DNA of 64,000 bases from Litsea cubeba (Eukaryota > Streptophyta > Magnoliopsida > Laurales > Lauraceae). The stretch lies in contig CM022951.1 in assembly GCA_012931725.1 (NCBI GenBank), forward strand, positions 73,010,332 to 73,074,331, written 5' to 3'. Below, one piece after another: positions 58,292 to 64,000 of this stretch. A program made the translations under genes and the position numbers. The first letter of the stretch is position 1. Each line of letters begins with the position of its first letter. Under the pieces are notes generated by a model, which saw only the letters and a list, made by a program, of their open reading frames with translations, was not told where the DNA came from and made no database searches.

Positions 58292-58849
58292 AATGAAATT
58301 AACTGAAAGCAATGAAATGATATGCAGACACACAGAGAGAGTACAAATGGAAATTTTCTGTATAGAGAAAGGTAGCTTGTGGCCTTCAACCTTCCCTTGT
58401 GAAGTACTATCGAATTTACTGGTTGAACAGTGAACGTGATGTCTTGAACTACTCAATCTTTTACGTAAACCGAGACAATAGAGTTCACACAGAATCTTCC
58501 TGGACACAGTTGGTTCTAATGATTGTGTTCATTTTGGCCCTGAACAATGCCTGGTTTTCATGAGTGCTTTAGAGAATTTAGCCTTATTATTCTCATAGAA
58601 ACGGCCCAGTTCACACTCACATAGGTGATTCTTATTAAGAGTATCCTGCTATACCCCACTTGATTAGTCAAGATATAAGAATCATTAAAAGCCTTGCTTA
58701 CCCTAATTTTCGCTACAGGTATCACTATTATTATTATAGGAATGAGCAGGAGATATTATCTCCATAGTGATATCGTTAAGTCACACACAATTCGGTTGTC
58801 CCTTTGAACCTAGATCTTGGGATCTCCAGTCAGCTAGGTTGGGTTGCCA

Positions 58850-61800
58850 TTATGGCGACTTTTCATTCATAGGCTTTAAGCCCATTCCCCTCGATGAACG
58901 ATTTACTTGCTCTCTTGCTAAACCTTTGGTAAAGGGATCCGCAATGTTATCCATGGACTTTATGTACTCAATAGTCATAATGCCATTAGAGAGCAGTTGT
59001 CGCACGGTATTATGCCTCCGACGAATATGTCGAGACTTACCGTTATATATGTGATTCTGCGCCCTTCCAATTGCTGATTGACTATCGCAGTGAATGCAGA
59101 TAGGAGGCACAGGTTTTGACCACATTGGAATATCTTCTAGGAATTGACGAAGCCATTCAGCTTCTTCGCCAGCTTTATCCAGTGCAATAAACTCAGATTC
59201 CATAGTGGATCTAGCAATGCAAGTTTGTTTAGAAGATTTCCATGATACCGCTGCACCACCAAGCGTGAATAGATATCCACTTGTGGATTTTGAATCATTG
59301 GTATCTGATATCCAGTTGGCATCACAGTAGCCTTCAAGTACTGCTGGATATCTCGAGTAATGCAATCCATAGTTTTGGGTGTATTTTAAATATCTTAGAA
59401 CCCTGACTATGGCCTTCCAATGGTCTGATCCTGGGTTACTTGTGTATCTACTCAGTTTACTAACAGCATATGCAATGTCAGGACGAGTGCAATTCATGAC
59501 ATACATTAGGCTCCCAATTATTTGCGCATATTCGCATTGTGATATCCCTTTTCCAGTATTTTTGGATAGATGGATACTAATATCTATAGGTGTTCTCGCT
59601 GGACTGCTATTATCTTGATTATATTTCTGGAGTATTTTCTCAATATAGTGCGATTGAGATAATATCAGTCCATCCGATGATTTAGAAATTTTAATTCCTA
59701 GTATCACATCAGCAAACACCCATATCTTTCATATCAAACTTATTGTTTAACATTCTCTTGGTAGTTTGAATGATTCCATCATTACTACCCATAATTAGCA
59801 AATCATCAACATATAAGCAAATAATGACACAGCCATTGTTAGTGCTCTTGACATATACACACTTGTCACATTCATTGATCTTAAACCCATTTGACATCAT
59901 CAAACTGTCAAATTTTTCATGCCATTGCTTAGGTGCTTGTTTAATCCATATAGAGATTTGACAAGTCGACAAACTTTCTTGGTTTGTCCTGGAGCAGTAA
60001 ACCTTCGGGTTGTTCCATATATATTTCCTCATCTAATTCACCATTTAAGAAAGCGGTCTTTACATCCATTTGATGTATCTCGAAATTGTGTATCGCAGCA
60101 ATTGCAATTAACATTCGAATGGATGTTATCCTCGTAACTGGTGAATAAGTGTCGAAATAATCGAAGCCTTCTTTTTGTCTGTACCCTTTAACAACAAGCC
60201 TGGCTTTGTATTTTCAATTGATCCATCTGCTTTCATCTTTCTCTTGAATATCCACTTGCACCCAAGAGTTTTGCAACCTTGTGGAAGATCCACTAGTTCC
60301 CACGTATGATTTTGCAAAATGGATTCAATTTCACTGTTTATTGCCTCTTTCCAATATTGTGCCTCGGGACAGGACACCGCTGCTTTAAAGCTTTGAGGCT
60401 CATCTTCTAACAAAAGTGTTAGAAAATCTGGACCAAATGTTTTTGATGTTCTAGCCCTCTTACTCCGTCTAGGTTCATCAATCTCTTGTTGGTTTTGTTC
60501 ACTGCTATTAGCAGTATCTTGAGTTCGTTTAAGAGAACTCGATTCCTGTGAGGGTTTATTAGGAAATACATGTTCAAAGAACGATGCATTCATTGACTCA
60601 ATAATAGTGTTAGGATGCATATCAGGAATCTCAGATTTGTGAATTATAAATCGATACGCACTGCTATTATGAGCATACCCAATGAAAACACAGTCAACTG
60701 TCTTTGGTCCTATTTTAACCTTTTTAGGTGTAGGAACCGCCACTTTAGCCAAACACCCCCACACTTTCAAGTATTTGTAAGTAGGCATTCTGCCTTTCCA
60801 CAACTCGTAAGGGGTCTTATTGGTTTTCTTTTGAGGTATTCGGTTAAGAATATAATTTGCGGAGAGTATAGCATCCCCCCACAAATTCTGAGGTAATCCA
60901 GAACTTATTAACATAGCATTCATCATTTCTTTTAAAGTTCTGTTTTTCCTTTCAGCAACACCATTTTGCTGAGGTGAATAAGGAGCGGTAGTTTGGTGTA
61001 TAATACCATGTTGTGAACAAAATTCACCAAAAGGTGATTCGTATTCACCTCCTCTATCGCTTCTTATCACCTTGATTTTCTTCTCAAGTTGATTCTCAAC
61101 CTCATTCTTGTAATGTTTGAACATTTCCAATGCCTCATCTTTACTTCTCAGTAAGTAAACATAACAGTATCTTGTGCAATCATCAATGAATGTAAGAAAA
61201 TATTTCTTACCACCTTTAGTTTGAACAAACTTGAGGTCACATATATCAGAATGAATTAACTGAAGAGGTTCAGAAGTTCGTTCAATTGAATGAAAAGAAG
61301 TTCTAGTGAGTTTAGCTTCGACACATGTTTCACATTTGATATTTGAATCAAAACTGCATTTAGGCAAACATTCCATATTAACTAATCTACGCAAAGCATC
61401 ATAGTTAACATGACCTAATCTACCATGCCACACATTAGAAGACTCAAGCATATAAGCAGAAGATTTTTTCTTATTAGGTATAATGGTCATTACATTCATT
61501 TTAAAGAGCCCATCGCTCATGTACCCTTTGCCCACGTACATCCCAGACTTAGTGAGGACAAACTTATCCGCCTCAAATACAAGTTTGAAACCCTTCTTAC
61601 TCAGTAGTGAGCCTGATACCAGATTTTTACGAATATCAGGTACATGCAGCACATTGTTGAGGGTAAGTTCCTTTCCAGAAGTCATTTTCAGTACTACCTG
61701 TCCTTGGCCTTCAACCTTCGAAGAGGCAGAGTTACCCATAAAGAGTTGTTCTCCGTTTGTAGCATTATAAGTGGAGAACATGTCTTTATTGGAGCAGACA

Positions 61801-62782
61801 TGTCGAGTGGCCCCAGTGTCCACCCACCATTCTCTGGTGTTGCCAACCAGATTGACTTCTGAGACCACAGCAGAAAGATTGATGTCTGAAACATCAGTGG
61901 AGAGATTGTCCATTTCTGTCATGTTGGCCTGCGCTGGTTTCTTACTTGTATTTCCTTGGTCCTTGCGCTTACGGCAGTCCTTAGCACGGTGGCCTGGTTT
62001 TGTCGCATACATAACAAGTCCCTTTGAACTTCTTGAAGTCTTTGGGACCTTGTTTTGGACCGTTGGAAGGGTTCTTCCTCTTCTTGGAATTCTGCCCATG
62101 TTCCACCACATTTGCCTTAGCTTCAGTGAAGGTTTTTCCTGCCTTTTTCTCAGATGCACGATTGTCTTCCTCTATCCTCAATCTGACAATCAGGTCTTCA
62201 AGTCTCATCTCCTTTCGCTTATGCTTAAGGTAGTTCTTAAAATCCTTCCAAAGTGGTGGCAATTTTTCAATGATTGCTGCCACTTGGAAAGACTCACTAA
62301 GAGACATTCCTTCTGCATGAATTTCATGGAGAATGACTTGAAGTTCCTGAACTTGATTGATTACTGCCTTGGAATCACTCATCTTGTAGTCAAGGAATCT
62401 GCCAACAACGAACTTCTTCATTCCGGCATCTTCAGTCTTGTACTTTTTGTCAAGTGAATCCCATAATTCCTTAGCAGTCTTCAATGAACAATACACATTA
62501 TATAATGTGTTGTCTAGTCCATTGAGTATATAGTTTCGACAGAGGAAGTCAGCATGCTTCCAAGCATCTACAGCAGCAACTACTTGCTTGTCTGTCTCAT
62601 CTTCTTTTAAAAGCAGGAGCTTATTCATGGAGGAACCTAGCCAAGTTCAGGGTAGTGAGATAAAACAACATTTTCTGTTGCCATCTCTTAAACTCTGTAC
62701 CATTGAACTTCTCAGGTTTCTCCCCATGGTTCACCAAAACAGGGCCATGGGTACTGACTGGAGTATTCTTCTCAATACCCAT
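58850..62782 (-). pseudogene. Copia gag-pol, disrupted reading frame
   Basis: Start ATG at 62782. Gag runs to about 62010 and ends in a CCHC zinc knuckle. Then come protease (DTGA motif, about 61825), the pre-integrase HHCC region (HGRLGH and CETC), integrase (HSDICD, IDDCTR, RSDRGGEYES, QQNGVAERKN), RT (KTAFLNGELDEEIYM and LYVDDLL, about 59805), and RNase H (GYCDANW, SKQTCIARSTMESEF, CDSQSA), ending at 58850. Total about 1300 codons, the normal copia length, with no domain lost. Breaks: a nonsense codon at 62621-62623 and single-base indels near 62604-62612, 61998-62001, 60211-60214, 59999-60001, 59940-59942 and 59714-59716, each in a short A or T run. As written it cannot make one polyprotein. 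Confidence 0.92.
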
Positions 62783-63133
62783 AACTGTATAACAGAATCA
62801 AAAATTACCACAAAGAATTCTTTAGAATTAAAAGTAATAGAAGCGTAAACAGTAACTCAGACCAACTGGTTACTCACACAAAAACTAAATAACAGACTAT
62901 AGGTCTGGTTATGTAAACAAGTAACTTGAAGTGGTTACTTACAGAAGACTTAAAGAACAGACTAACAGGTCTGTTTATGTAAACAAATAGAGATACTCAG
63001 TTTGACATTACTAGTTTCCGAAAAGAAGAAGCAGAACCAGCAGTAAAACTAACAGAAACCGAAACCAGATATACTGATTTTAAATCTGATAACAGAGTGT
63101 ACTCAGTAGGATGAAGAACTTTTGTCTTAAGAT
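62783..63133 (-). other. Copia leader, no canonical primer-binding site
   Basis: The 351-bp leader between the 5' LTR and gag. The bases directly after the LTR, in element orientation, are ATCTTAAGACAAAAG, which do not match the usual iMet tRNA complement. Either another priming mode is used or the site has decayed. Confidence 0.6.
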
Positions 63134-64000
63134 TGTTATCCCGAGTACATACAGATGTAAGTCAGCAATTAAGAAACAGTTTCTATAACAACAGCAAAAC
63201 TAGAATGTAAATATAAATGAAATCCTCTTACTGATTCAAGCAGGAAACCAGTTCTCTGTTGTTGAAGTGAGGAGAATCAGGAATTCGCAGAAGACTGTTT
63301 GATCAAGGCTAGTGTTAGACACTATGTCCTTAAGACAAAATTCGCCCCTGCAATGGTGCTAACAGGCTTCAGTGGCTTCTGTCTCCCAGGATACAATGAT
63401 CAACACACAGTAGCAGCACTGCAAAACTGTGTGTCTGTTTGAACCAGAGTGCAACAGCAGGACTCTCTCTTGACTGACAATGCAGACTCGAATTTGATGC
63501 AACAATGCAGTGAAACAGGATGATTGAAAAGGTTGAGAGCAGTATGCATTTATAGCCTTCAACAGGTCAGTTCAGATGGGGTTGCACCTGCTCAGAACAA
63601 TGACTGTTCACTGAACAGGTGCTTCTTCTTTGGACACAACTGTTGGATGGGTTTGGACACCCTTTCAACTGCGAATGGGCACACACCTCTTGGACACACC
63701 TTTTGGAAAAGAAATTTTAATTAAATAAAATTTCTCCAAAAAATAATAAATGGTAATGGGCCGAGCCAGGCCCAACCCGCGTGTGAAGCCCAGGCCCGAG
63801 CCCGAGCCCGGCTCGGTTCGGTTCGGGGCGGGGCGTGTGTGTTTGGTGGTGACCCAACAAAGATCTACGTCCTCCCTCCTCCACAAAAGTGGGATGCCCC
63901 TTGGGGCTCATCTTATACCACTAAGGTAAACATATTTATACCAAAGAAATGTATTGCTCTCAAGCAATGTGGGAAGCAAGTTTTCCACTTCCCTTTCTTT
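63134..64000 (-). repeat. Copia 5' LTR, incomplete
   Basis: 867 bp of an expected 1076-1077 bp, identical to the 3' LTR except for three changes, all within the first 115 bp. Truncated by the end of the window. Confidence 0.93.

Larger units (their letters stand above)
57203..64000 (-). mobile_element. Ty1/copia LTR retrotransposon, minus strand, cut by window end
   Basis: Order on the minus strand: 5' LTR (63134 to beyond 64000), leader, gag, protease, integrase, reverse transcriptase, RNase H, polypurine tract, 3' LTR (57203-58279). The integrase-before-RT order and the YVDD-box RT place it in Ty1/copia, similar to TNT1-94-annotated plant elements. The left flank reads GTATT (57198-57202), a candidate 5-bp target duplication whose partner lies outside the window. 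Over the visible 867 bp the LTRs differ by two transitions (near 57208 and 57249) and one single-base indel (near 57310), so the insertion is recent. Confidence 0.95.

Noticed and set aside
61990..62010. Programmed frameshift between copia gag and pol
   Set aside because: The shift falls inside the zinc knuckle and would split it; five other similar indels exist, so decay or sequence error is simpler.

Overview
The window is nuclear DNA from a flowering plant. The evidence is split genes with GT-AG introns, AP2/ERF transcription factors, a plant-type GDSL lipase family, Ty1/copia, LINE, SINE, hAT and CACTA elements, and AT-rich intergenic DNA. Repeat style and gene structure do not look like a grass. 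I cannot name the species; a magnoliid or early-diverging eudicot is only a guess.

Layout. 1-4.7 kb: gene-poor flank with a 33-base G tract and a short hairpin transposon. 4.76-20.79 kb and 21.92-35.40 kb: two head-to-tail copies of one segment. Each copy carries a complete five-exon, 354-codon GDSL esterase/lipase gene (11406-16902 and 26681-31368; 13 amino-acid differences by my reading). The duplication breakpoint falls inside an AP2/ERF gene. Unit 2 runs into the intact two-exon ERF gene (34583-35828); unit 1 ends in an 81-bp ERF stub that lacks exon 1. Several transposons sit in only one copy with perfect target-site duplications and a visible empty site in the other copy, so they inserted after the duplication. 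38.3-38.9 kb: a second, single-exon ERF gene on the minus strand, convergent with the first. 39-57 kb: mostly transposon remains, plus a decayed ROP/RAC small GTPase pseudogene (47218-48361), LINE RNase H relics and a 2.56-kb hAT relic. 57203 to the window end: a minus-strand Ty1/copia element with nearly identical LTRs and a gag-pol reading frame broken by small indels and one nonsense codon.

The functional content is small: two secreted GDSL hydrolases and two ERF activator-like transcription factors. The sequence shows no direct regulatory link between them. The most novel signal is a family of 124-143 bp hairpin elements (4364-4501, 44344-44467, 51864-52006, 52283-52413, plus two diverged or truncated members). 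They share a CTACATGGAC core near both ends, have two different outer termini, and are flanked by perfect 9-bp target duplications in all four complete copies.
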